NCBI RefSeq assembly: GCF_000015825.1
Contig: NC_009051.1
Span: 800,695-864,694, forward strand
Reading direction: 5' to 3'
Source: Methanoculleus marisnigri JR1
GTDB lineage: Archaea > Halobacteriota > Methanomicrobia > Methanomicrobiales > Methanoculleaceae
DNA: 64,000 nt
Of this stretch, positions 26,986-35,649 are shown one piece after another. A program made the position numbers and the translations under genes. The notes under the pieces are model-generated. The model saw only the letters and a list, made by a program, of their open reading frames with translations. It was not told where the DNA came from and ran no database searches. The stretch's first letter is position 1. Each line of letters opens with the position of its first letter.

Positions 26986-27972
26986 TTATGCCCGGGCCCT
27001 GTCGTAGAACGAGAAGTTGAAGAGGTCGTCTTCCGTGAGGGGGTTGCTGATGTAGCCGAGTTCGTACTGGAGCTCGGTGTACTCGACGACCGACGTCGTG
27101 ATGACGTGCGGGTCAGCGGTCCAGGTGCCGTCCCAGTCCCGGAAGGATGCCTTCACGGTCTCGACGTTCTGTCCGGTTTTGCTCGCGTAGATGGATGCGG
27201 CCTCGTCGGGGTGTTCGAGGTTGTACTCCGTCGCCCTGATGTGCGTCTTCACGCTCTGCTCGACGATGTCAGGGTGGTCCCGGATCAGGGAGCCGCTTGC
27301 AACCATGACGCAGCAGGCGTGGTCTTTCATCATCTCGCCCGATTTAACCACGGTTCTTCCCGTGCCCTCCGCCGCGATGATGGCCGGGGACGGGTGGGGC
27401 AGGAAGACGCCGTCGACCTGCCCTGCAGAGATGGCGGTGGTGGCGGCGCCGGGGTCCATGGCGATGATCTCGACGCTTGCGGGGTCGACGCCGTTCTCCT
27501 GCAGCCAGGACCGCAGGATGGTGTCCTGGATTGTTCCCGGCGGGAAGGTGGCGATCTTCTTGCCCACGAGGTCGGCGGGGGTCGAGTACGGAACCTCGGT
27601 CCTGAGCACCAGGTCCGAGCCTTGGGTCTGCACCGCGGCAACGATCTTGGCGTCAAGCCCGCTGCTCACGGCCGCGACGAACGGGGCGGCGCCGACGAAG
27701 GCGATGTCAAGGTCGCCGGCAAGCATCGCCTGCATCTCGGTCGCGCCGGTGCCGAACTCGTAGTCGGTCACCTGCGTGATGCCGAGCGGTTCGAGGTCTT
27801 CCTGCCACCATCCCTTCTCCATCGCGGTGGTGTGGGAAACCTGGTGGGTGCTCGGCTGGTAGCCGATCCGGAGATGCGTTACGTCGCCGGTTCCGGTGTC
27901 GGTGCACCCGCTTACAAACGTGAACGCCGCGACCAGGGCCACGGCCAGAAGAATTGCGGTTAGCGATCTCAT
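26986..27972 (-). CDS. ABC transporter substrate-binding lipoprotein, SsuA/TauA/NMT1-like
   Basis: 328 residues from the second ATG, which has GGAGAG at ideal spacing; an ATG four codons earlier is the alternative. A lipoprotein signal ends in VSGC, followed by a threonine/aspartate-rich linker and a periplasmic-binding type II fold (RIGYQPSTHQ, DLDIAFVGAAPFVAA, KIATFPPGTIQD). The ligand is unknown: alkanesulfonates, taurine, nitrate or a thiamine precursor are all candidates for this family. First gene of the operon. Confidence 0.88.
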   Translation of the reverse strand: MRSLTAILLAVALVAAFTFVSGCTDTGTGDVTHLRIGYQPSTHQVSHTTAMEKGWWQEDLEPLGITQVTDYEFGTGATEMQAMLAGDLDIAFVGAAPFVAAVSSGLDAKIVAAVQTQGSDLVLRTEVPYSTPADLVGKKIATFPPGTIQDTILRSWLQENGVDPASVEIIAMDPGAATTAISAGQVDGVFLPHPSPAIIAAEGTGRTVVKSGEMMKDHACCVMVASGSLIRDHPDIVEQSVKTHIRATEYNLEHPDEAASIYASKTGQNVETVKASFRDWDGTWTADPHVITTSVVEYTELQYELGYISNPLTEDDLFNFSFYDRARA

Positions 27973-28015
27973 TGGTCTCTCCATCCGTATGTGGATGTGT
28001 AGTCTTCATGGTATC

Positions 28016-28025
28016 AGTATATAGT
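28016..28025 (-). promoter_or_regulatory. TATA box of the ABC transporter operon
   Basis: ACTATATACT on the minus strand; RNA would start near 27995, giving a leader of about 23 bases that contains the GGAGAG ribosome binding site. Confidence 0.6.
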
Positions 28026-28453
28026 ATTGTCGAAAATAGGGGGGATTGTTATACTTTAGTAGTAATTTCCAATCGAGTTTTATCCTTTTATGGGGGATCG
28101 GTTGCGGGGCGGAGAGGCCGGCCGGGGGTGCGGACAGTTCAAGGTGATGTTCTTTTTGATTGGGGCTGCTGGAATGGTAGGGATGGCAAAACCCCGGTAC
28201 GCTGGACCGTGGGAGTATCGCCTTGGGGGGGGTGGGGACAGGGGAGGGGGGCACGCCCCCCTCCCCGTTAGCCCCTCCCCCCAGACGCGATACCCGATGG
28301 AAAGCCGTGGACGGGCAAGTGTAATTGAAGGGCGTATGAGCGTCGCATGAATGGGCACCCCTTGGACGGGAACCTGCTCATCCCTCTCCCCCACCCCGGG
28401 CGTGGTTTTAATCTCTCCCCCGGTCAAACGGTACAGACAGGACTGTTGATATA
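28026..28453. other. intergenic region with G-rich tracts and a strong GC hairpin
   Basis: A long gap between the divergent ABC operon and argH. No gene is recognised; the open frames are low-complexity. It holds a stretch of G tracts (28225-28251), a perfect 11-base-pair hairpin at 28241-28266 and an argH TATA-like TTTTAATC at 28406-28413. Confidence 0.6.
28241..28266. repeat. perfect GC hairpin, 11-bp stem
   Basis: GGGGAGGGGGG at 28241-28251 pairs with CCCCCCTCCCC at 28256-28266 around a 4-base loop (CACG). Upstream G tracts (from 28225) give the plus strand the pattern of a potential G-quadruplex, competing with the hairpin. Confidence 0.85.
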
Positions 28454-29932
28454 ATGCGTTCGGATCAGATTCGGCAGGGCCGTCTTGCCGGCGAGCGGTC
28501 GGGCGATCTCGAGCACTTTCTTGCATCGATGGACGCCGACCGCTGGATTGCAAGGGCGGACCTCCTCGTGGATATGGCGCACCTCCTCGGGCTCTCGCGG
28601 CAGGGGATCATCGACGAGGCCCCGGCACGTGCGCTGATGGCGGCGCTCCTCGATCTCTACGACCACGGAGTTCCGGAGGAGGCGTTCGACGAGCGGTTCG
28701 AGGACGTCCACGCGGGCAAGGAGGCCTACCTCATCGACCGGGTGGGCGAGGACTTCGGCGGCCGCCTCCACATGGGCCGGTCCCGCAACGACGAAGTCGC
28801 GACCTGCATCAGGATTCGGCTAAAAGAGGAGATCATTGCCCTCCTGCGGTCGCTCGTCGATCTCCGGGCGACCCTGCTCGACGTCGCCGCCGGCCATACG
28901 GGGACGGTGATGCCGGGCTTCACCCATCTCCAGCACGCCCAGCCCACGACGCTGGCCCACTACCTCCTCGCCTACGAGCAGGCCTTCTCCCGCGATACGG
29001 CCCGGCTGCGGGAGGCGTATGCCCGGGTGGATGTATCGCCGCTCGGTTCGGCGGCGTTCGCCTCGACCGGCTTTCCCCTCGACCGCGCCTACACCGCGAG
29101 CCTTCTCGGCTTCTCCCGCCCGGCGGGAAACAGCATGGACGCGGTCGCAGCACGGGACTTCGCGATTGAGGTGCTTGCCGATGCCTCCATCTGCATGACG
29201 TCGACGAGCCGGCTCTGCGAGGAGCTCGTCCTCTGGAGCACGGCGTTCGTCGGGTTCGTCCGGCTCGACGATGCCTACTGCTCCTCCTCCTCGATCATGC
29301 CCCAGAAGAAGAACCCGGACGTGGCGGAGATCATGCGGGCAAAGGCAGGGTCGGTCGCAGGCTCGCTTGCCGCGGCGATCACGATCACGAAGGGCCTGCC
29401 CATGAGTTACAACCGCGACCTCCAGGAACTGACCCCGCACCTCTGGCGCGGCGTGGAGGCCGCGAGGCAGAGCATCCCGCTCCTTTCCGGGATGCTCGGG
29501 TCTGCTACGTTCGATGCGGAACGGATGGCCGCCGAGGCGGGGAGAGGGTTCTCCACCGCGACGGAACTCGCCGACGTCCTCGTCCGGGAGTACGGGCTCC
29601 CCTTCCGCACCGCCCACCGAATCGTCGGGCGGGCGGTCAGGCACGGGTCGCTCGACCTCGCAACACTCGAGGCCGCCGCTCGCGAAGCGGCCGACTTCTC
29701 GGTCGTGGAACTGGGGCTGACCCGGGAGAAGATCGACGCCGTCCTCGATCCCCGCCATGCCGTCGCGGTCAGGAACATCGTCGGCGGCCCGGCGCCCGAG
29801 GCGGTCGCGGCGCAGATTTCGGAGCAGAGAAACCTCCTCGCCCGGGATAAGGCCTGGGCGGAAGAGACGGAATCAGCATTATCGGGCGCATTCGAACACC
29901 TTATCCTTGAAGCACGGAGGTTTGCAGCATAA
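28454..29932 (+). CDS. argH: argininosuccinate lyase
   Basis: Last step of arginine synthesis. 492 residues of the fumarase/aspartase superfamily, with HMGRSRNDEVAT near residue 97, TVMPGFTHLQHAQPTT near residue 153 and the signature SSSIMPQKKNPDVAEI near residue 278, which contains the catalytic serine loop. Its TAA overlaps the gatD ATG, so argH, gatD and gatE form one operon. Confidence 0.96.
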   Translation: MRSDQIRQGRLAGERSGDLEHFLASMDADRWIARADLLVDMAHLLGLSRQGIIDEAPARALMAALLDLYDHGVPEEAFDERFEDVHAGKEAYLIDRVGEDFGGRLHMGRSRNDEVATCIRIRLKEEIIALLRSLVDLRATLLDVAAGHTGTVMPGFTHLQHAQPTTLAHYLLAYEQAFSRDTARLREAYARVDVSPLGSAAFASTGFPLDRAYTASLLGFSRPAGNSMDAVAARDFAIEVLADASICMTSTSRLCEELVLWSTAFVGFVRLDDAYCSSSSIMPQKKNPDVAEIMRAKAGSVAGSLAAAITITKGLPMSYNRDLQELTPHLWRGVEAARQSIPLLSGMLGSATFDAERMAAEAGRGFSTATELADVLVREYGLPFRTAHRIVGRAVRHGSLDLATLEAAAREAADFSVVELGLTREKIDAVLDPRHAVAVRNIVGGPAPEAVAAQISEQRNLLARDKAWAEETESALSGAFEHLILEARRFAA

Positions 29933-31161
29933 TGGAGAGACTCGAGACCGGTGACCTGGTGCGGTACGCAAACGGCGGAACCGCGCTCACCGGCACCTAC
30001 ATCGCCGAACGGGACGGTATGGCCGTCGTCAAACTGGAGAGCGGCTACAACATCGGAACGTCGCTTGAGAAGATCGAGTTCATCGAGCGCCCGGCCCGGC
30101 ACCCGCCGGCAGGCGCGGGTGTCGTCGTCCAGAACCCCGACCTCCCGGAACTCTCCATCATATCCACCGGCGGGACGATCGCAAGCCGGGTGGACTACCG
30201 GACCGGTGCGGTGATGAGCCAGTTCTCGGCGAGCGATATCCTGCGGGCGATCCCGGAACTCGGGGATATCGCCCGCTACCGCGACCGCCAGATCGCGAGC
30301 ATCCTCTCGGAGAACATGCAGCCGGCGCTCTGGCGGGAACTCGCCCGGGCGATTTACGACGAGATCCGGGCCGGCGTTGCCGGGGTGATCGTCACCCACG
30401 GCACCGACACGATGGCCTACTCGGCGGCGGCGGTCAGGTTCATGCTCAAGACCCCGGTGCCGGTCGTCTTCGTCGGGTCGCAACGGTCCGCCGACCGCCC
30501 GAGTTCCGACAACGCCATGAACGCCCTCTGCAGCGCCGCCGTCGCCGCCGGCGACCTCGGCGAGGTGGTGGTGGCGATGCACGCGACGACGAACGATGAC
30601 CGGTGCGCCGTCCACCGTGCCACAAGGGTCCGTAAAATGCACACCTCCCGGCGCGACGCCTTCCAGAGCACAGGCATGGAGCCGCTCGGCTACGTCGACT
30701 ATCCCTCGCTCTCCGTCACCCTCTCGGACGAGGCGGTCCGGCGGGGAACCGAAGAGCCGGAACTCCACGATAACCTCGAGGAGCGCTGCGCCCTTCTCCA
30801 CTTCTACCCCGGGATGCCCGCCGCGGTCCTCGACGCCTACGAGGGCTATAAGGGCCTGGTCATATCGGGGACAGGGCTCGGGCACGTGGCGACGGCGTGG
30901 ATCCCGAAACTCCGGGAGATGATCGAGAGCGGGACGACCGTCGTCATGACCTCGCAGTGCCTGCACGGCCGGGTCTGCGACCGGGTCTACAACACGGGAA
31001 GGGACCTGCTATCCGCCGGCGTCATCGAGGGCGAGGATATGCTCCCCGAAGCGGCGCTCGTCAAATTGATGTGGGTGCTCGGGAACGAGCCGGACCCCGA
31101 ACGGGCAGGGGTGCTGATGCAGACCGATCTTGCTGGCGAGATCCGGCGGAGGTCGATATGA
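29932..31161 (+). CDS. gatD: glutamyl-tRNA(Gln) amidotransferase subunit D
   Basis: Asparaginase-like, ammonia-releasing subunit of the archaeal GatDE that converts Glu-tRNA(Gln) to Gln-tRNA(Gln). 409 residues: a small N-terminal beta-barrel (about 1-65), then an asparaginase domain with ISTGGTIAS near residue 76 and VTHGTDTMAYSA near residue 156, giving the catalytic threonines, aspartate and later lysine. It is coupled to argH (TAATG) and to gatE (ATGATG). Confidence 0.96.
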   Translation: MERLETGDLVRYANGGTALTGTYIAERDGMAVVKLESGYNIGTSLEKIEFIERPARHPPAGAGVVVQNPDLPELSIISTGGTIASRVDYRTGAVMSQFSASDILRAIPELGDIARYRDRQIASILSENMQPALWRELARAIYDEIRAGVAGVIVTHGTDTMAYSAAAVRFMLKTPVPVVFVGSQRSADRPSSDNAMNALCSAAVAAGDLGEVVVAMHATTNDDRCAVHRATRVRKMHTSRRDAFQSTGMEPLGYVDYPSLSVTLSDEAVRRGTEEPELHDNLEERCALLHFYPGMPAAVLDAYEGYKGLVISGTGLGHVATAWIPKLREMIESGTTVVMTSQCLHGRVCDRVYNTGRDLLSAGVIEGEDMLPEAALVKLMWVLGNEPDPERAGVLMQTDLAGEIRRRSI

Positions 31162-33017
31162 TGGATTACGAGAAACTCGGCCTCAAGGCCGGTATCGAGA
31201 TTCACCAGCAGCTCGACACCGCCGAGAAACTCTTCTGCCGGTGCCCGACCACCCTCAGGGATGTCTCCGAGCGAACCGGGGAGTTTCACCGCTACCTCCG
31301 GGCGACGGAGAGCGAGCTCGGGGAGATCGACCGGGCGGCGCGCGAGGAGATGAAACTCGTCCGGAAGTTCTGCTACTACACCTACGACACGGTCTGCCTG
31401 GTGGAGCACGACGAGGAGCCCCCGGCCCCGATGAACCCCGAGGCGCTCGAGATCTGCCTCACGATAGCAAAGATGCTCGGGATGACCCCGGTCGAGCAGG
31501 TGCACACGATGCGGAAGCTCGTCATCGACGGCTCGAACACCAGCGGGTTCCAGCGGACGGCGCTCGTCGCGCTCTCCGGCGCCCTTCCCGGCGGCTGCCG
31601 GGTCGAGACGATCTGCCTGGAGGAGGAGGCGGCGCAGCGGGTGGAGGACGAGACCTTCTCCCTCGACCGCCTGGGGATCCCGCTCGTCGAGATCACCACC
31701 GCCCCCTGCATGCACACCCCCGAAGCCGTCCAGGAGGTCGCGGGGCATATCGGGATGGTGCTCCGTTCCACCGGGAGGGTGAAGCGCGGGCTCGGGACGA
31801 TCCGCCAGGACATCAACGTCTCCATCGCCGACGGCGCCCGGGTGGAGATCAAGGGTGTTCAGGATCTCGATCTCATCGCCGAGGTGGTGCGCCGCGAGGC
31901 CGGGCGGCAGACGAATCTCCTCGCGATCCGGGATGAACTCCGTGAGAGGGGCGCCCGGGTCGATCACACCGTCATCGACGCCACGTCCCTCTTTGCCCAA
32001 ACGAAATCTTCGATCCTGAAGAAGGCGAAGACCGTCCTCGCGGTCCGGCTCTGCGGGTTCGCGGGGCTCGTCGGCCGGGAGATCCAGCCCGGCAGGCGTC
32101 TCGGGAGCGAGATGTCGGACTACGCGAAGAAGTGCGGCGTTGGCGGGATCTTCCACACCGACGAGCTCCCCGCCTACGGCGTCACGGCTGAAGAGGTGGC
32201 GCACCTGCGCGAGTTCGTCGGCGCCGCGGAGGAAGACTGCGTCGTCATCGTTGCGGCAACCCGGCAGCGTGCCGGGTGTGCGGCCGAGCAGGTGATGATC
32301 CGCGCCGAGATGGCAATCGCCGGCGTGCCCGAGGAGACCCGGAAGATGCTCGAAGAAGGGAGCACGGCCTACATGCGTCCGCTCCCGGGAGCCGCCCGGA
32401 TGTACCCCGAGACCGACGTCTTCGAGGTCACGATCGATGACGCCCTCTGGGAGAGCATCAAGGTCCCCGAACTCCTCACCGACCGGACGGAACGGTTCGT
32501 CCGGGAGTTCGGGCTCGACGAAGGGCTGGCACGGCAGGTGGCGTTCTCCGAGCGATTGGCGCTCTTCGAGAAGGCGGTCGCCGCCGGCGTCCGCCCCACC
32601 CTTGCTGCGCGGACGTTGCTCGGCACCTGCCGGGAGCTCGCCCGTGACGGTGTCGACGTCGGCCGGGTGAGCGAGGAGGAGATCCTCGCCCTCCTCTTGG
32701 CCGTCGAGGCCGGCCGGGCGGCAAAGGAGGCGATCCCCGACCTCCTCACCGAACTCGCGCGGACCGCCGGAGACGCCGGGGCACCCGGAGAACGGGTGGA
32801 GGCGGCCATCGGGAAGATGGGGCCCGCCGTCTCGCAGGCAGACGTGGAGGAGATCGTGCGCCGTATCGTTGCCGAGCGCGAGGCGTTCGCCCGGGAGAAG
32901 GGTATGGGCGCGCTCGGCCCCCTGATGGGCGTCGTCATGCAGGAGCTCCGCGGGAGCGTCGACGGGAAGGTCATCAGCGAGACCCTCCGGCGCGAGCTCC
33001 AGCGGTTACTCTCCTGA
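31158..33017 (+). CDS. gatE: glutamyl-tRNA(Gln) amidotransferase subunit E
   Basis: tRNA-binding kinase-like partner of GatD. 619 residues: begins KLGLKAGIEIHQQLDT, has the GatB/E core (FHRYLRATESELGEIDRA, IDGSNTSGFQRTALVA, GTIRQDINVSIADGARVEIKG), an inserted AspRS-like domain near 300-400, and helical/YqeY-like tail domains. The ATG at 31158 (a second ATG follows at once) overlaps the gatD stop. The extended upstream frame is a gatD shadow. Confidence 0.95.
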   Translation: MMDYEKLGLKAGIEIHQQLDTAEKLFCRCPTTLRDVSERTGEFHRYLRATESELGEIDRAAREEMKLVRKFCYYTYDTVCLVEHDEEPPAPMNPEALEICLTIAKMLGMTPVEQVHTMRKLVIDGSNTSGFQRTALVALSGALPGGCRVETICLEEEAAQRVEDETFSLDRLGIPLVEITTAPCMHTPEAVQEVAGHIGMVLRSTGRVKRGLGTIRQDINVSIADGARVEIKGVQDLDLIAEVVRREAGRQTNLLAIRDELRERGARVDHTVIDATSLFAQTKSSILKKAKTVLAVRLCGFAGLVGREIQPGRRLGSEMSDYAKKCGVGGIFHTDELPAYGVTAEEVAHLREFVGAAEEDCVVIVAATRQRAGCAAEQVMIRAEMAIAGVPEETRKMLEEGSTAYMRPLPGAARMYPETDVFEVTIDDALWESIKVPELLTDRTERFVREFGLDEGLARQVAFSERLALFEKAVAAGVRPTLAARTLLGTCRELARDGVDVGRVSEEEILALLLAVEAGRAAKEAIPDLLTELARTAGDAGAPGERVEAAIGKMGPAVSQADVEEIVRRIVAEREAFAREKGMGALGPLMGVVMQELRGSVDGKVISETLRRELQRLLS

Positions 33018-33091
33018 CCCCCGGCCCGGGACCGTCCCGGCCGGGTTACTTTTATCATCGGATCGGTGCATAAATATAAAGGAGTTTTATC

Positions 33092-33394
33092 ATGGGAAAG
33101 ACAGGCAGTGTTCAGTGGGCCCAGGTCAAGGGCGTCAAGGGGCAGATTCGGCTCGTCCCTGCACGTGAAGGCGAAGTGAAGAAACCCGGCCCGAACCAGC
33201 GGTTCAAGCCTGCAGCGGCTATCCAGAAGCGGGCGAGCAGGGAAGGGCAGGATCAGCGGCGTGGCGGACGCGGTGGACGCGGCGGACGTGGCGGACGCAG
33301 AGGAGGAGGCGCCCCGACCATGGATGTACGGGTACGCCGGGGCATACGCCGCGCGAAGGTTTCGGCTCTCGGGACCAAGCAGAAATCGAGATAA
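33092..33394 (+). CDS. small basic RGG-repeat protein (DUF5350-like)
   Basis: 100 residues. The N-terminal half (KTGSVQWAQVKGVKGQIRLVP...KKPGPNQRFKPA) looks like a conserved small methanogen family, probably DUF5350. The middle is a glycine-arginine tract with repeated RGG triplets (about 57-73), an RNA-binding element. A good AAAGGAG lies 6 bases before the ATG, and a TATA-like CTTTTATC about 40 bases upstream. Likely an RNA- or ribosome-associated protein (inference). Confidence 0.7.
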   Translation: MGKTGSVQWAQVKGVKGQIRLVPAREGEVKKPGPNQRFKPAAAIQKRASREGQDQRRGGRGGRGGRGGRRGGGAPTMDVRVRRGIRRAKVSALGTKQKSR

Positions 33395-33419
33395 GCCGTC
33401 CCCCTCTTCTCCTTCAATA

Positions 33420-33429
33420 CTTTTTATAC
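33420..33429 (+). promoter_or_regulatory. TATA box for a leaderless message at 33451
   Basis: CTTTTTATAC, whose centre is about 26 bases before the ATG at 33451; RNA should begin at the start codon, which also argues against the upstream TTG start at 33430. Confidence 0.6.
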
Positions 33430-33450
33430 TTGAGAGTTCCAGTATGTGGT

Positions 33451-33807
33451 ATGGATCTCAAAACCGCCATCAGGACCTATCAGTTTGCCGAACGGGCGAA
33501 ATCCGAACTGATTGTGGGGTCGCAGCTGACGACAGCCCTGATCCAGTTTCCGCTCCAGGAGAAGCCCGGCGGAAAACGGATGCTTGTGATGGTGCTCGAG
33601 TCGATCCGCTCGGAACTCGAGTTTGCGTACGGCGATACGGAACTTTCCGAGTTTAAGAAAGCCATCGATCACCTCAACGAGGCGATCAGCCTGACAGAGA
33701 GTATGGATCTCGGCGCCGCGTCGGAGCGGATGAGCAGGGCCGTCAGCGCCGCCACGACCGCAGCCCAGGCCGCATGGGAGACGCTCAAAGAGCATGAACT
33801 CCTCTGA
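33451..33807 (+). CDS. hypothetical helical protein, 118 residues
   Basis: Not recognised. Predicted all-helical and soluble, with long amphipathic helices in the second half (FKKAIDHLNEAISLTESMDLGAASERMSRAVSAA region). It overlaps the nitroreductase gene by 14 bases, so the two are cotranscribed. The leaderless promoter supports the ATG at 33451. Confidence 0.65.
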   Translation: MDLKTAIRTYQFAERAKSELIVGSQLTTALIQFPLQEKPGGKRMLVMVLESIRSELEFAYGDTELSEFKKAIDHLNEAISLTESMDLGAASERMSRAVSAATTAAQAAWETLKEHELL

Positions 33808-34321
33808 TTTCCTCCGTTTCCTGAGAGCACGGTCGTCGGTACGGGAATACTCCGGGGAGCCGCTTGAAGAGGAGGATATCGATTACATCCTCGCCTGTGC
33901 GAGTACGGCGCCGAGCGCCGGTAACCGCGAAGCCTGGGACGTCGTCGTCGTCACCGACGACGATGTCAGGCTGGAACTCGCGTCGGCGGCCCTCGAGCAG
34001 GTGCACATCCGGGAGGCCCCGACGGTCTTCGTGGTCTGCGCGAACTACGTCCGGTCGATGTCGCACTACGGGGAGCGGGGGATCCTCTACGCGCTCGAGG
34101 ACGCCACGATCGCCTGCACCTACATGATGCTCGCCGCCCACGCCCGCAATCTGCACTCGTGCTGGACGGGGGCGTTCGAGGAAGACGAGGTTCGCGAGGT
34201 TCTCGGCCTCCCGCAGCATCTCCGTCCCGTCGCGCTTCTTGCGGTCGGGAAGGGGACGCCGCTGCTCGAGCCCATGGAGCGGATGCCCATCAAGGAGCAC
34301 GTGCACCGCGAGACCTGGTAG
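33794..34321 (+). CDS. nitroreductase-family FMN protein
   Basis: 175 residues: an N-terminal FMN-binding motif ([23 protein letters not shown]) with the usual R-S-x-R, then [19 protein letters not shown] and C-terminal [16 protein letters not shown]. These are NAD(P)H-dependent or ferredoxin-dependent flavin reductases; the physiological substrate is not deducible. It overlaps the preceding hypothetical gene and lies 22 bases before the UPF0212 gene. Confidence 0.88.
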
Positions 34322-34343
34322 GATTAACATTTTCGGAGAGAAT

Positions 34344-34682
34344 ATGCCGGATTATTTGGTTACGCTTGAATCAGCGTGGATAATTAAAGACGTCAAGTCT
34401 ATGGACGACGCCGTGAGCATCGCGATCAGCGAGGCCGGCAAAAGGCTCAACCCCTCGGCGAAGTTCGTGGAGATCGAGGCGGGGATGATCGCCTGCCCCT
34501 TCTGCGAGGGGGAGTTGAACACCGCTCTCGTGGTCGCCGCCACCGCCCTCGTCGGGCTCGTGCTGCAGATGAAGGTCTTCCGTGCGGAGTCCGAAGAGCA
34601 CGCGGCCAGGATAGCGAAGTCGGTCGTCGGGAAAGCGCTTCACGACGTGCCGCTGAAAGTCCAGGAAGTGCAGGAGTTATGA
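34344..34682 (+). CDS. UPF0212 / DUF555 family protein
   Basis: 112 residues of a conserved euryarchaeal family of unknown function. Features: [30 protein letters not shown] near the N terminus, a CPFC zinc-type pair (C51, C54), and the family ending [31 protein letters not shown] at 34344 follows GGAGAG. The stop overlaps the start of the PfkB gene by 4 bases. Confidence 0.88.
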
Positions 34683-35569
34683 TCTCAGTCGTCGGGCATA
34701 CCGCCGTCGACCATCTCTTCCGGGTGCCGAAACTCCCCGGGCGGCACAACTCGACCTACATCACCGGTCACGAGGTCTACTTCGGCGGCGGGGCGGCGAA
34801 CATCGCGGCCGGGATTGCGATGCTCGGCGAGCGATGCCGGCTGGTCTCTCTGGTCGGCGGCGACTTCCCGGGCAGCGACTATGATCGGTGGCTGCACAGC
34901 CTCGAGATCGTGCAGGACTTCACCCAGGTGAAGGATGCCCGGACCGCGACCGCGTACGTCTTCACCGACGACGACGGCGACCAGGAGACCTTCTTCGAGT
35001 GGGGCGCGTCGACCGCGTTCTCCCGCGCGGAGGCTCCCGCTCTCGACTTCGTCCACATGGCGACGGCCGACCCCGACTTCAACGTCCGGGTGGCCCAGAA
35101 GAGCAAATTCGCCTCTTTCGACCCGGGGCAGGATCTCCTCCGCTACACCCGTGATCAGCTCGAGATCATCCTCGCGAACATCGATATCCTCTTCTCGAAC
35201 AACCACGAGATGGACCGGATGTGCGAGATGCTGGGGCTGGAGCGCTCCGCACTCGTCGCGTCGATCCCGATGACGGTCACGACCCGGGGGGCGGAGGGGA
35301 GCATCCTCTGCGTGGACGGCGAGGAGTTCCACGTCCCGGCCGTCGCGGTCGAGGCCGTCGACCCCACCGGCGCCGGCGACGGCTACCGTGCCGGGTTCCT
35401 CACGGCGTTCCGGAAGGGCCACGCCCCGCTCGACTGTTGCCGCGTCGGCGCGGTGGTCTCGTCCTTCGTCGTCGAGCGGCCGGGCACCCAGACGAACCTC
35501 CCCGACTGGGAGCGGATGCTTGCCCGGTACCGGAAGGTCTTTGACGAGCCCGGCGAAATTATTGTCTGA
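34679..35569 (+). CDS. PfkB-family carbohydrate/nucleoside kinase
   Basis: 296 residues of the ribokinase fold: an N-terminal [10 protein letters not shown] motif near residue 37 and the C-terminal catalytic motif [13 protein letters not shown], with G231-D234 forming the anion hole and catalytic base. Archaeal members phosphorylate ribose, nucleosides or sugars; the substrate cannot be assigned from sequence. It is translationally coupled to the UPF0212 gene. Confidence 0.88.
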
Positions 35570-35649
35570 ATTATGGGAAATACAGCGCTGATGGCCGGGA
35601 TCGTTATGCCGGCTCCCGTGTCCGGTCCGAGAGCACCCGGGGGCGTCTG

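Noticed and set aside
28080-28553. Open frames of 82-157 codons in the argH upstream region
   Set aside because: Proline/arginine-rich low-complexity peptides overlapping the hairpin and argH start; no support.
30897-31157. Upstream extension of the gatE frame
   Set aside because: It is a shadow of gatD; the family start (KLGLKAGIEIH) follows the ATG at 31158.
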